Origin: JBLHKS01 sp047620505
Lineage (GTDB): Bacteria; Verrucomicrobiota; Verrucomicrobiia; Verrucomicrobiales; DEV007
Direction: 5' to 3'
DNA: 47,548 nucleotides
NCBI GenBank assembly: GCA_047620505.1
Contig: JBLHKS010000032.1
Span: 1-47,548, forward strand
Part shown: piece after piece, positions 35,001-44,200 of the stretch
How positions within the stretch are numbered: position 1 is the stretch's first letter
How the letters are laid out: each line of letters starts with the position of its first letter
Program-made: the position numbers and the translations under genes
Notes under the pieces: generated by a model
The model's input: the letters and a program-made list of their open reading frames with translations, nothing else
Database searches by the model: none
Told to the model about the DNA's origin: nothing

Positions 35001-36062
35001 TTTTTGTATCGCGGTGAAGTCGCCTCACCCGGCGTTGAAGCTTCGCCAGTGAGCGACTGGGAATTGGCGACTCGGCTAAGCTATTTTCTCTGGTCCTCAG
35101 GGCCGGATGCCGAGCTTCGCGCTTCAGCAGCTGCTGGCGAACTCCGGAATCCCGACGTGCTCGCTGCGCAAATTCGCCGGATGGTTTCCGACGCGCGAAT
35201 TCGCCGGTTAGCAACCGAGTTTGGCGCGCAGTGGCTGCATGTCCGGGATCTGGAAACGCTTGACGAAAAGAGCGAACGACATTTTCCCACGTTCCTCGAC
35301 CTTCGCGACGAAATGCAGGAAGAGACCGTGCTCTTTTTTATCGATCTCCTTCAGAACGACCGTTCGGTGCTCTCGCTGCTCGATGCCGATCACAGCTTCG
35401 TGAACAGGCCGCTTGCTGAGCACTACGGAATCGAATTTGCGGGAGACGATTGGCGACGAGTCGACGGTCTGCGCGAAATGGGTAGAGGCGGCATTCTCGG
35501 CTTCTCCGCGACGTTAGCCAAGCACAGCGGGGCTTCGCGAACTAGCCCGATTCTCCGAGGCAATTGGGTCAGCGAAGTGTTGCTCGGCGAGAAACTTCCG
35601 AAGCCACCGAAAGACGTCCCGCTGTTGCCGGAGGAAGCGCCTGACGGCCTGACAGAGCGACAATTGATCGAGCGCCACAGCAGCGATCCGTCATGCGCTC
35701 GGTGTCACGCGAAGATCGATCCGCTCGGATTTGCGCTCGAAGGATTCGACGCCATCGGCCGCTCCCGCGACGGAGCCGACACCCACGCGACGCTGGCCGA
35801 CGGCACGGAATTTGACGGAATCAACGGGCTGCGAAATTACCTGGTGGAAACGCGCAGCGAAGATTTTGTCCGTCAGTTTTGTCGTAAGTTGCTTGGTTAT
35901 GCGCTTGGCCGCAGCGTGCAGCTTTCAGATAAGCCGCTTCTTGATGAAATGACCCAGCAGCTGCTGGCTGAAGAAGCCGGTGTCAGCGCCGCTCTTGAGC
36001 TGATTGTCCGTAGCCCGCAGTTCCGTGAAGTAAGAGGGCGGGATTTCCAAACCGCCCATTGA
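32100..36062 (+). CDS. Exported planctomycete-type cytochrome with DUF1587/1595/1592/1588/1585
   Basis: 1320 aa. A signal peptide (about 1-25) is followed by a c-heme site C39-LD-C42-H43 (PSCyt1-like). DUF1587 comes next (RRLSNMEFTYTIRDLTGV, FPIDGAAGEGFTNVG), then a long central part with a beta-sandwich-like insert (about 200-800). DUF1595 (FAERAWRRPLTENDRAEL, LVAPAFLYRGE), DUF1592 (WELATRLSYFLWSSGPD, FVNRPLAEHYGI), DUF1588 with a second CXXCH, C1199-AR-C1202-H (SCARCHAKIDPLGFALE), and DUF1585 (FCRKLLGYALGRSVQLSD) complete it. Function of the family is unknown; periplasmic redox work on polymers is inferred. It is followed after 13 bp by the DUF1552 gene, its standard partner. Three perfect or near palindromes lie within. 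Confidence 0.93.
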   Translation: MPSDQSISGYFVILSAILATSVFAKPIDEPIQQLLSQYCLDCHDAESQKGDLDLERFTSIAEIAKDSAVWEHVLQQIEDGEMPPKKKPQFTAEEREQFKAWVQQTLNSIALANAGDPGPVVLRRLSNMEFTYTIRDLTGVEALDPAREFPIDGAAGEGFTNVGSALVMSPALLTKYLDAAKEVASHAVILPDRIEFSPSAHRADWTQEKLAAIRAIYSRFAATDGSAIPLERYLRAILTGDSDGLSQKYLAMLKNSLESDEPSALLDPLRKRMHEAKPEDATAIAKEISAWQNGLWHFAKIGHIGKRDGPPSWQIPVSPVVTSQLFQLDLAESESDPVLYLAAGDAGDGPEGDAVIWKNAVLTRPDEKPIPLSQLKALNEAVIALQDRELKRTGAYLESAAKGETVEGLDPAISAAWTEMLRLGGTSLIPTGHLVGDKENVAGYAFVRGLGPDLPIVLVNQSDGPVDIGTLTVPARGLTVHPTPTEACIVVWKSPVSSEMSIKGSVADGDNKCGNGAVWTLEIVNASGPRKLVGGPFANGAGGEFTSEEKIAIQAGDLVRLTVGSHQKNHTCDTTAVNLTLTEIGGKQRVWDLAGDVVDRLGKAGNPMADTLGNEAVWHFCKSGDAGAGNEFVIPADSALGRWKSAVKANADNPDSEAVKLALLAPESDADRAVAEEIRRWRGPFRWIDKIPAIGSLATSDTEIEQVAPSVLEFAIPAELIAKGAKFTATVELHPDSGAKSSVQAFATLTKPQIPVPLSPGTIQAAGPGSGGSWTAGTPPVVSTRPILVHEGSDAQRQFADDVAEFQALFPAALSYRKIVPVDEVVTLTLRYREDDHLVRLMLNDAEAADLDRLWDEMRFVSRQPLQQLDAFNQLWQYATQDADPSAFEPMRKPINQAATSFEKRLIDVQPEQVAAVLEFAERAWRRPLTENDRAELLALYNDLRIQELDHESAVRQLLTRILVAPAFLYRGEVASPGVEASPVSDWELATRLSYFLWSSGPDAELRASAAAGELRNPDVLAAQIRRMVSDARIRRLATEFGAQWLHVRDLETLDEKSERHFPTFLDLRDEMQEETVLFFIDLLQNDRSVLSLLDADHSFVNRPLAEHYGIEFAGDDWRRVDGLREMGRGGILGFSATLAKHSGASRTSPILRGNWVSEVLLGEKLPKPPKDVPLLPEEAPDGLTERQLIERHSSDPSCARCHAKIDPLGFALEGFDAIGRSRDGADTHATLADGTEFDGINGLRNYLVETRSEDFVRQFCRKLLGYALGRSVQLSDKPLLDEMTQQLLAEEAGVSAALELIVRSPQFREVRGRDFQTAH
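32192..32205. repeat. Iterated palindrome, copy in cytochrome gene (5' end)
   Basis: Core at 32193-32204. Read as IQQLLSQ just before the first heme motif. Confidence 0.9.
35124..35137. repeat. Iterated palindrome, copy in DUF1592 region
   Basis: Core at 35125-35136. Read as SAAAG. A near-copy (34966-34977, RQLL) is only 159 bp away, the closest pair in the window. Confidence 0.9.
35954..35967. repeat. Iterated palindrome CCAGCAGCTGCTGG, copy in DUF1585 region
   Basis: Exact 14-bp form. Read as TQQLLAE. Confidence 0.9.
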
Positions 36063-36075
36063 CCGTTTGTTTCCA

Positions 36076-37407
36076 ATGAAATCGCACCAACTCAACCGCC
36101 GCGCGTTTCTGCGCGGCACCGGCGTCGCGATGGCGCTCCCATGGCTCGAATCACACAACGTCTGGGGCGACGAACCGGCTCGAAACAAGCCCGCGAGCGA
36201 GGCACCGATCCGGCTTGGTGTGGTGTTTTCCGGCAACGGATTTCACTCCAAAGAATGGTGGGCGAAGGGAGAAGGGAACGCGATGGAGCTCGGCAAAGTG
36301 CTCGCTCCGCTGACGCCATTTCGCGAGAAAATGATCTTCGTTAACGGGCTTTATCACGAACAAGCGCGGAAGGGCAACATCCACAGTTCGCAGACCGGCA
36401 ACCTGCTCTCCGGCGCGCCGATCGCGGCGGGTGGCGAGATACGATCGGGGACGAGTTTCGACCAGCTGCTTGCGCAAAGTTATGGGCGTTCGACCAAGGT
36501 CCGCAGTCTTGTGTTAGGCTGCGAACGCGCAAATCCCTCGGTCCATAAGAACTACTCGATGCTCTACAGCTCGCATATTTCGTGGAGCTCGCCAACAACG
36601 CCGACGCCGCTTGAAATTTACCCGGCACTCGCCTTCGATCGGCTCTTCAAAGACGCAGCGACGCCTGCCGACAAAAGTGTGCTCGACGCGATTTTGGCCG
36701 ATGCGAAGTCGATGCGCCGCAACATCAGCCGGGCAGATCAACAGAAGCTCGACGAGTATTTGAACTCTGTCAGGGAGGTCGAGCAACGGATCGAAAACGC
36801 AGGCCAGCGAGGCGAGTTGCAAGGCTGGCGACCGACGATTGAGGAGCCCAACATCGCGCGACCAGCTGACGGCGTTCCACAGGACATCGCCGAACACATG
36901 CGGCTGATGTGCGACGTCATGGTGCTGGGTTTTCAGACCGATACGACCCGAATCACGACGCTGAAGTTGAACAACGATCACAGCGCGTTGCGGTTCCCAA
37001 ATCTGCCGTCCATCCAGCGGGCCGGAAATGGGATCGACTACATGATTCATCATCTGCTTTCGCATTCCGATGCTGACGACTGGCTCAAGGTGAATCAGTT
37101 TTTCATGGAGCAGATCGCTTACCTCGCCGGGAAACTTGATGCGATTCAGGAGGGCGAGCGGACGCTGCTGGATAATACAATGTTAGTGAGTTGTTCGAGC
37201 ATGATGGCGGGAGCGCGACACGACAACGATCGGCTTCCGGTGTTTGTGCTTGGCGGCGGTGGCGGACGCCTGCAAACCGGGCGCGTACTCGATTACATGG
37301 GCAAGCCGGATCGTCAGCTGTGCCGATTGTATTTGAGCTTGATGGATAAGATGGGCGTTCGTCCGGAAACGTTCGGCGATGCAACAAAGCCACTTGAAGA
37401 AGTATAG
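36076..37407 (+). CDS. Tat-exported DUF1552 family protein
   Basis: 443 aa from ATG at 36076 (the frame also opens at a TTG, 36067). Twin-arginine signal LNRRAFLRGTGVAMALPWLE, then family landmarks RLGVVFSGNGFHSKEWW, FVNGLYHEQ, GTSFDQLLAQ, HISWSSPTTPTPLEIYP, MCDVMVLGFQTDTTRI, HHLLSHSD, VSCSSMMAGARHDNDRLPVFVLGGGGGRLQTGR and a C-terminus LYLSLMDKMGVRPETFGD. DUF1552 proteins are nearly always encoded beside a DUF1592-type cytochrome, as here, which suggests an exported complex. Enzymatic activity is not established. Confidence 0.92.
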   Translation: MKSHQLNRRAFLRGTGVAMALPWLESHNVWGDEPARNKPASEAPIRLGVVFSGNGFHSKEWWAKGEGNAMELGKVLAPLTPFREKMIFVNGLYHEQARKGNIHSSQTGNLLSGAPIAAGGEIRSGTSFDQLLAQSYGRSTKVRSLVLGCERANPSVHKNYSMLYSSHISWSSPTTPTPLEIYPALAFDRLFKDAATPADKSVLDAILADAKSMRRNISRADQQKLDEYLNSVREVEQRIENAGQRGELQGWRPTIEEPNIARPADGVPQDIAEHMRLMCDVMVLGFQTDTTRITTLKLNNDHSALRFPNLPSIQRAGNGIDYMIHHLLSHSDADDWLKVNQFFMEQIAYLAGKLDAIQEGERTLLDNTMLVSCSSMMAGARHDNDRLPVFVLGGGGGRLQTGRVLDYMGKPDRQLCRLYLSLMDKMGVRPETFGDATKPLEEV

Positions 37408-37424
37408 ATTTAAACTGGTCGCGT

Positions 37425-37438
37425 CCAGCAGCTGCTGG
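37425..37438. repeat. Iterated palindrome CCAGCAGCTGCTGG, intergenic
   Basis: Exact 14-bp form in the 66-bp gap between the DUF1552 gene and the esterase, 35 bp before the esterase start. Confidence 0.9.
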
Positions 37439-37473
37439 TGCTCCGCCGAACCCCGCTCAAGTATTATACCATT

Positions 37474-38349
37474 ATGAAAATCCCTTCGTTATTCATCGCT
37501 CTCACAATTGCACTAACATCGTTCGCTCAATCGCAGGACAATCCCAAACCCGAGCGTCTGCTGCTTTGGCCAGGTGGCGCGCCGAATGGCGACGGAACAA
37601 CTGAAAGTGTCGAGGTACCGATTACGGTTCATCGACCTGCGTCAGAAAAGGCAACCGGCGCAGCGATGATCATTTGCCCGGGCGGCGGCTATGGCGGTTT
37701 GGTGGTGGGTGGCGAAGGTCACGGAATTGCAAAATGGTTAGTGAAACACGGCATCGCGGGCATCGTTCTGGAATATCGTTTACCGCGTGGACGTTCCCAC
37801 GTTCCGCTGCTCGATGCCCAACGCGCGCTACGCGCAGTTCGCGCGAATGCCGAAAAATGGGGAATCAATTCGGACCGACTCGGGATCATCGGATTCTCCG
37901 CTGGCGGACATCTGGCTTCAACTTCGGTGACGCACTTCGATGCGGGCGATCCCAAGGCCGAAGATCCGATCGCGCGCTTCAGTTCGCGGCCCGATTTTGG
38001 CGTGCTGGTTTATCCGGTGGTTAGCCTCGGCGAAGTGGGGCACGGAGGAACTCGGAACAATCTACTCGGTCAAAATCCGGCTGCTGAATTGATCGAGCTG
38101 TTTTCGAACGAGAAGCAAGTCACCAAGGAAACGCCGCCCGTCTTTCTCGCCCATGCGCTCGATGACAAAGTGGTTGTCCCTGCCAACAGCCAGCAACTTT
38201 ATAAAGCGCTGAAGGCGAATGACATTCCTGCGAAGTATCTGGAATTGCCTTCAGGTGGGCACGGCTTGAATGGATACAAAGGCCCGATGTGGGACGCGTG
38301 GCAGGAACAAAGCTTGGCTTGGCTTAGGAAATTAAAGTTGACGGAGTAG
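37474..38349 (+). CDS. Secreted alpha/beta hydrolase, esterase-like
   Basis: 291 aa from ATG at 37474. The frame extends back to a GTG at 37438 inside the palindrome, but MKIPSLFIALTIALTSFAQS is a proper signal peptide. It has the oxyanion segment ICPGGGYGGL, nucleophile elbow GFSAGGH (Ser), an Asp in HALDDKVV and the His in SGGHGLNG. This arrangement is that of acetyl-xylan or polysaccharide esterases (BD-FAE/Abhydrolase_3 branch); the substrate is unknown. A TATTATACC stretch (37462-37470) just before the ATG is A/T-rich but too close to be a -10 for a leader of normal length. Confidence 0.87.
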   Translation: MKIPSLFIALTIALTSFAQSQDNPKPERLLLWPGGAPNGDGTTESVEVPITVHRPASEKATGAAMIICPGGGYGGLVVGGEGHGIAKWLVKHGIAGIVLEYRLPRGRSHVPLLDAQRALRAVRANAEKWGINSDRLGIIGFSAGGHLASTSVTHFDAGDPKAEDPIARFSSRPDFGVLVYPVVSLGEVGHGGTRNNLLGQNPAAELIELFSNEKQVTKETPPVFLAHALDDKVVVPANSQQLYKALKANDIPAKYLELPSGGHGLNGYKGPMWDAWQEQSLAWLRKLKLTE

Positions 38350-38435
38350 CGGGTTCTCCTTCCGGCAATCGCATTGCCAAGATTCTGGCCGCATGTAATT
38401 TGCGCCGGAAAATTCAATCCTGACATCGTCCAAAT

Positions 38436-39569
38436 ATGCATCTCCGCTCGATTCTGCCCCTCGCCTTTTCTCTCATCGTCCTGGTCTCGAACTGCCCAAC
38501 ATCGTCGTTGGGAGCCGACCCGCCAACTCGCCCCTTCGATGCTCCAGGCGCGCCTGAATTCATTCGGCTTGACGGCAAACCCGGCGTCAATCCGCCAGCA
38601 GACGCGGATGGGAATTTTCTGATTGGTCCAGAGTATTTGCCAGCTCCGGAACGCAAGATCGTGGACGGCGTTCCGCAGGGGAAAGTGCATCAATTCAGTA
38701 TCGATTCGAAGGACGGGACGATCTACAATCCGGGCATTGCGAGAAAGGTCTTCGGCAAAGTCGATCCCGAAAATCCTAAGACGCTGATCGTCGAAACTCA
38801 TCCGATCGACTTCGCCCGCACGATCACGGTTTACATTCCGGCGCAGTACAAAATCGGCTCGGCCGCCCCATTCATCGTGATCCACGACGGGCCGAAAGGG
38901 TTAGGCAAGCCGAACATGACGATCCCGCGCATCCTCGACAATTTGATCGCGCAACGCCGTGTCCCGCCGATGATCGCAATCATGATGGCCAACGGCGGCG
39001 GCGATGCGCAAGGGCATCAGCGCGGTCGCGAATATGACAACATGTCCGGCCTGTTCGCCGAATACATCGAGACCCACGTCCTGCCGCTTGTGGAGAAAAA
39101 CTACGACGTCAAACTTACCAAAGACCCCAATGCCCGCGCGGCGATGGGCAGCAGTTCGGGAGGCTCGGCGGCTCTTATCATGGCGTGGTTTCGCCCGGAT
39201 TTGTATCGTCGTGTGCTGACCACTTCGGGAACGTTTGTGAATCAGGCATGGCCGTTCGATCCTGAATTTCCGGACGGCGCGTGGGGCTTTCACAAGAAGC
39301 TGATCCCGGAGAGCGATCCGAAACCTCTTAGAATTTTCCTAGCCGTTGGCGACCGCGATTTGCTTAACCCGAACGTCATGCGTGACGACATGCACGATTG
39401 GGTGGAGGCCAACAATCGAATGGCAAAAGTGCTGAAGGCGAAGGGTTATCATTATCAGTATCTTTATTGCCTCGACGCCAGGCACGGCATTGGCAATGCG
39501 AAGACGCAAATCCTCCCGCACGCCTTGGAATGGTTATGGAAAGATTATCCCATCGCCAAGGATCAGTAG
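38436..39569 (+). CDS. Secreted esterase, PF00756 (esterase D-like) family
   Basis: 377 aa with signal peptide (1-27, ending SSLGA). It has an N-terminal Pro/Asp-rich domain (PEFIRLDGKPGVNPPADADG) and then an alpha/beta hydrolase: TITVYIPAQYK, FIVIHDGP, nucleophile GSSSGGSAAL, Asp in VGDRDLLN and His in DARHGIGN. Such proteins cleave esters of carbohydrates such as acetyl or feruloyl groups. It lies 86 bp after the previous hydrolase and may be part of the same transcript. It converges with the next gene 7 bp away. Confidence 0.86.
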   Translation: MHLRSILPLAFSLIVLVSNCPTSSLGADPPTRPFDAPGAPEFIRLDGKPGVNPPADADGNFLIGPEYLPAPERKIVDGVPQGKVHQFSIDSKDGTIYNPGIARKVFGKVDPENPKTLIVETHPIDFARTITVYIPAQYKIGSAAPFIVIHDGPKGLGKPNMTIPRILDNLIAQRRVPPMIAIMMANGGGDAQGHQRGREYDNMSGLFAEYIETHVLPLVEKNYDVKLTKDPNARAAMGSSSGGSAALIMAWFRPDLYRRVLTTSGTFVNQAWPFDPEFPDGAWGFHKKLIPESDPKPLRIFLAVGDRDLLNPNVMRDDMHDWVEANNRMAKVLKAKGYHYQYLYCLDARHGIGNAKTQILPHALEWLWKDYPIAKDQ

Positions 39570-39576
39570 GGACTTG

Positions 39577-40122
39577 TTAGTCCGTAGATTCCATCGAATA
39601 AACGCGAGCACGCTCCTGCATCGCAAATTCCCCAAGGCGTGCGGCGAGGTTGCGGTGAGTTTCTCGGCGGTAGGCCCACTGCTTTGATCGGGGGACCTGC
39701 TCCAGCCAATCAACCAGTTGGATTTTGCAGAGATCCTCAAAATCCTCGTCCGTGAATTCGACCCTTTCGCCAGTGAATCGATCCTTCATCGAATAGGGCG
39801 GAATTCCGCGCGCCAGCGACTTATCGAACGAATCTCTGTCCATCGCGCAGAAGAAATAAGCGAGTCGCTCGGCGCGTTCGCCAATGCGTTTCCTAACGTC
39901 ATTGCGCTGATCCAACGGAAGCGCATATCGCCGGAATTTATCGGTCCCATAAATCGCATGGAACAGGCCGGCTAAGCAAACGTGTTCCTCGTAACCCCAG
40001 CGCTTCAGATCCCGGTGAACAGCCGTTAAGTGCGTGAGAAAGGAGTCCTCGCCGGTGTGCTCGACTTCCTCCGTCCCCCGGGCGGTGAGGAAATCGGTGT
40101 AGCGTTTAAGTTTATTGCTCAT
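39577..40122 (-). CDS. DUF6817-like (HD-type) protein
   Basis: 181 aa, no signal peptide. It has the pattern FLTHLTAVHRDLKRWGYEEHVCLAGLFHAIYGT, in which His pairs and the GLFHxxYGT phrase are the marks of DUF6817, a family thought to be related to HD-domain phosphohydrolases. It lacks the full HD metal motif, so catalysis is uncertain. The rest is charged and helical. It stands alone, with an exact palindrome 12 bp upstream of its start. Confidence 0.65.
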   Translation of the reverse strand: MSNKLKRYTDFLTARGTEEVEHTGEDSFLTHLTAVHRDLKRWGYEEHVCLAGLFHAIYGTDKFRRYALPLDQRNDVRKRIGERAERLAYFFCAMDRDSFDKSLARGIPPYSMKDRFTGERVEFTDEDFEDLCKIQLVDWLEQVPRSKQWAYRRETHRNLAARLGEFAMQERARVYSMESTD

Positions 40123-40134
40123 CTGAGGAAGTAT

Positions 40135-40148
40135 CCAGCAGCTGCTGG
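40135..40148. repeat. Iterated palindrome CCAGCAGCTGCTGG, 12 bp upstream of a start codon
   Basis: Exact 14-bp form immediately upstream (minus strand) of the DUF6817-like gene, where a ribosome-binding site or -10 element would lie. Confidence 0.9.
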
Positions 40149-40315
40149 ACGAGGCGCTTGTATTTGGGCGAAATCTAACAGCTTCACAGCGGTTTCTGAA
40201 TCGCGGCTACTTGCTAAGACTCAAAGTCGTCGGCTAAGCCGTGATCTTCAGACAGGGAATCGTGATGACGCCCTTGGGCTCTCTCCAGCACCTCCAGCGG
40301 CAGCTGGAATCGAGG

Positions 40316-40349
40316 TAGTCGATCAGCTCTCCTAGTCGATCAGCTCTCC
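40316..40349. repeat. 17-bp tandem duplication over a stop codon
   Basis: Two identical 17-bp units (40316-40332 and 40333-40349) cover the stop codon of the 40340-41062 gene, whose last residues are ES. The unit lies in non-coding DNA except for its right end. A replication-slippage event is likely. Confidence 0.85.
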
Positions 40350-41062
40350 AATACTTCTGTCAGCAATCGCTGCATATCGATCAGGCGCCGATGGAGTCGT
40401 TCCCGTTCTTGCTGAGTTAAAACGCCATCCCGTTTCGAATCCCGTTCGTCTCGTTCCAATCGGGAGTTCGCCACCTTGAGCCGGCCCTGATCGCCGGGGC
40501 TGAGTGACTTGCAGTGGCAGCCCCACACGAGCAATTCTTCAATCCAGATCTGATGACCGTTGATGATCGGGGTTCGCGCACTGTCAGGAATCGCGGATCG
40601 CAATTTCGCGTAATCCGCCAGTTTCGAGTCACCCTTTTTCAGTTCTTTCGCGAGGACACCTTCGGTTTCTGGATCAGGGGCCTTCTTCGATGACCAGTGG
40701 CGAGTCTTCTCAACCAGCTCACGATGATTCAGCAGGAGTTCGCGGCCATGCTCCTCAGTGATTCGTTCGTCAATCAGCGCATCGAGAATCGCCGAATAAT
40801 TCGCCGACAAAAGGGCTCCTTGCTCGGCGGGCAAGCCTTCACCACGCATCCTGCGCTCGTGGAGAGTCACCTGCTCCCAGAGCGCGCTTAGAAGGGCGAG
40901 ATCCTCATCCGCCCGCCGGGAATGAACCGGGACCCAGCGAATGACGTTGTTCAAGGTGGGCTCATGGCGCAGAGCGATGTGATCGATGGGCTGGGCCATC
41001 GCCGAAGGCCCCGCAAGGAGCAGTGCTGCGAGACAGATCGTGGATAGCAGCTTGGAAATCAT
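40340..41062 (-). CDS. Secreted protein of unknown family
   Basis: 240 aa from the ATG at 41062; the longer frame to 41119 only adds non-hydrophobic residues before the signal peptide MISKLLSTICLAALLLAGPSAMAQ. The mature part is charged and helical and has one Cys-rich spot (VWGCHCKSLS). The C-terminus DERDSKRDGVLTQQERERL resembles a degenerate EF-hand-like pattern but lacks a full calcium loop. No family was recognised. The upstream gap (41063-41275) is A/T-rich on the side of this gene, consistent with a promoter region. Confidence 0.6.
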   Translation of the reverse strand: MISKLLSTICLAALLLAGPSAMAQPIDHIALRHEPTLNNVIRWVPVHSRRADEDLALLSALWEQVTLHERRMRGEGLPAEQGALLSANYSAILDALIDERITEEHGRELLLNHRELVEKTRHWSSKKAPDPETEGVLAKELKKGDSKLADYAKLRSAIPDSARTPIINGHQIWIEELLVWGCHCKSLSPGDQGRLKVANSRLERDERDSKRDGVLTQQERERLHRRLIDMQRLLTEVLES

Positions 41063-41275
41063 GGTAATTTCATTTCTTCTCATTTTCGCTATTTTGAATC
41101 TTAATTTCGATAATTTCAATGATTATCCTCGCGAAATTCCCAATCCTGCCCGTTTTTGATCGTCGAACGCGCCACGCTTCGCCTTCCATGCCTCCGCCGA
41201 AAGTGGGGAGGGGAAGAGCGCTTCTGATTCCAGCGTCTCCTTGCCTACTCTCGGCCCATCGGTCAGCGTGCTCCC

Positions 41276-44200
41276 ATGAATTTGAAATGTCAGTTTTGGC
41301 TTTTGGGCGTCCTTTTTTTGGGAGTCAGCGTGTCCGCGACGGCGCAGGATGCGATCGTTCCGCAAGACGTCGTCGGCGTTTCGCTTAACGATCCTAACCT
41401 TAAAGTCGAACTTCTAGATTCCCATCCGGACGAGTTTTTCCTGAGCCATGACATGGATCTGGCGGGTCGTCTTTACCTCGGTGCGCGCGAAGGCGTTTTC
41501 GTTTACGAGCGAACGGCGGACGGAGGCTTTCAGGATCGGAAGGAACTCTATCGCTTTCCGAAGGACACTTGGGTTTACGATCTGGAAGCGCTCGGCGACG
41601 AGTTGCTCGTCCTGACGAACACGGCGCTCTACCGGCTTCTCGATCCGCTCGACGCCGAGCCGACGCTGGAGAAAATTCTCTGGGGGAATCCGTTAGGGCA
41701 TCATCATCAGGGGCTGCACGGCATGGAGTTTGCGCCGGATGGCGGGCTGCTGATTTGCATGGGCGATCCGCATCCCGGCGTGCATCTCGACAAGAACCGG
41801 CCGGATCATCTCTGGCTCTGGACGTGGTATGTTGGTCCTGACAATCGTCCCGTTCCCTACGCTGGCGTCGGCGCGGTCATGCGGCTGGATCTGGAAAACT
41901 ACGATCTTTCGGTTTACGCGAGCGGGCTGCGCAATCCCTGCGGCATTTCATTCGACCGGGACTGGAATCTGTTTGCCAACGACAACGATCAGGAAGGCTC
42001 GACGGCAAATCCCTGTAAGCTAGTTAGCGTTCCGCGCTATTCCTGGAACGGCTGGGCGCGCGGTTGGGACTCCAGTCAGGTTCCCGGTCGCCTCGACATG
42101 ATTCCGAATGTGAACTGGTCCCTGGACGTGCCGGTGGGTCAGGGATTTTATGATCACGCCACGCTCGGCGAGGAGTATCGTGGTTCGCTTTTCGTTGCGA
42201 ACTGGGGCAGTCGCAGTGTCGATCGTTATCCGATTCAGCCGGCAGCTGCTGGGTTCCGCTCCGAGTCCTTGCCCTTCCTTCAGGCGGAAGGAGATCGCCG
42301 CCCGGTCTCCGCGATGCCGACGAACGACGGTCGGCTCATCGTCTCGATTTGTTACATGCAAGGCAACGAAGGTTCGCCTCAACGTCAGACCGATCTTCTT
42401 CTGATTTCTCCGCGCGAGGCGGGCGCCGATGCCGCGTTTGATCACTCCGATCGATCTCTCGTCGAGCTGCTTTCCGAGCCGGTTCAGTTGCGCGCCAAGG
42501 CGCATAGCGAGATGCTCCGACGGGGTTGCGATGAGCTGGATAGAGCAGCCTCAGCCTTCGCCGAAGCTGAGCCGGATTCGCCAGCGTTCGGCAGTCTCGT
42601 CTTTCTCGCCGCGGCCAACGGCGACGCCAGATCCGTCGAGCGAATCACCGCGCTCGCCACTGGAAACGGGCCCGGTTCAACTCTGGCGTGGCGGGCAGCT
42701 GCTGCGTTCCCGGATCAATTTTCCGCGCTGTCCGAGGACGCGATCAACTCCGCTGCGGCGAAGCGCGATCAGCCTTCGAAGCTGACCGGGCCCATCGAAT
42801 TTCTGCATTCGTCAGGGCGCTCGATTTCTGATTCCGCCGCCACGCTCGCGGCTCACGACGATGCGTTTGTCCGTCAGGCGATGGCGATCTTGCTGGCGCG
42901 ACGGGCACCCGCAGAGCAACTCGACAGACTCGCTGGCGGAACGGCGGAGGAACGACTGGCTGCCACGCTCGCCACGAGTTTTCGGATCTGGGAACAGGCG
43001 GAAAAAGTAATTGAGTTGCCGAAGGGCAGCGAGGTCGCGGTCGAGAAACGAACGCAACTTCTCCACCCTGACGGAGCCATCGATCTTCGGGATTTCGGCT
43101 CTCCCATCGGCACGTTCACGATGGCGCAGTGGTGGCTCGATGCCGAAGTTCGCAAAGCCAACCAAGCGGATTTCGCGAGACTGAAAAAAGCCCTGACAGA
43201 CGCAGAATCCAGAGTGGCCAGCACCGCCGCCACCGGGCTGTTTTTCCTCAATGATAACCGGGTTGAACCGCAGGTTGCCAGCGTGCTCGCCGAAGGGAAT
43301 ATCAAACTTTCGATCGCAGCTGCCGGAGTTCGAAAAAAGGATCTGCAACTGGCCCTGAAAGCCCTCAAAGGCGCGAAACTCCCGAGCGGAACGGAGATTC
43401 CCGAGGCGTTTCAGGGCATCAACTGGGACGGCAAGTCCGCTCCCAAGGGAGACGTTGAAAAAGGAAAGGTGCTCTTCACTCAACGCGGCTGCGTCGCCTG
43501 CCACCTCGCTCCTCACGATGGCGCCGGAGGGTCGATTGGTCCGACGATGGTGGGCATCGGAGAGCGATTTCCTCCGAGCTATCTCGCGGCGTCGATCCTC
43601 GTGCCGAACCTGACCGTTTCTCCGAATTTCCACCCTAACACCATCACCATGAAGGATGGAACGACGCACACCGGCTTTGTCGAACCGGGCGCCGCGGAGG
43701 GGAAAGTCAAACTGCGGATCATCACCGGACAATTGATCGAGTTAGCCGAAAACGACATCGCGAAACAGAACGCGAGCGAGCAATCGATGATGCCGGCGGG
43801 TCTGGTTCAAACGCCAACGGAAATGGCCGACCTGATCGCCTTTCTGCGAGCCAAACCCGGAGGGAATTTGCCAGCAGCTGCTGGTGGAGAGGAGGCGGCG
43901 TTCGTAGCGATGGATTCGCTTGAAGACTGGGAAACCGCTGGCAACTGGCAGGTGGATGAAGAAGGCGTGTTCGTTCTGACTCCGCGCGCCGGTGAGGTCG
44001 ATTGGAAACGCTACGGCCATTACCTTTGGAGCAAACAGCCCTACCGCGACTTCGTAATCGAATTCGAATACAAGCACGAAGCGGAGGGCAACAGCGGGCT
44101 GTATTTTAACGTCACCGATCGCGAAAATGCGGTCAGTTCGGTGATCGAAATTCAGATTCGAGACTCCGCGGACGAAGAAGAACTGAATGCCCATGCCATG

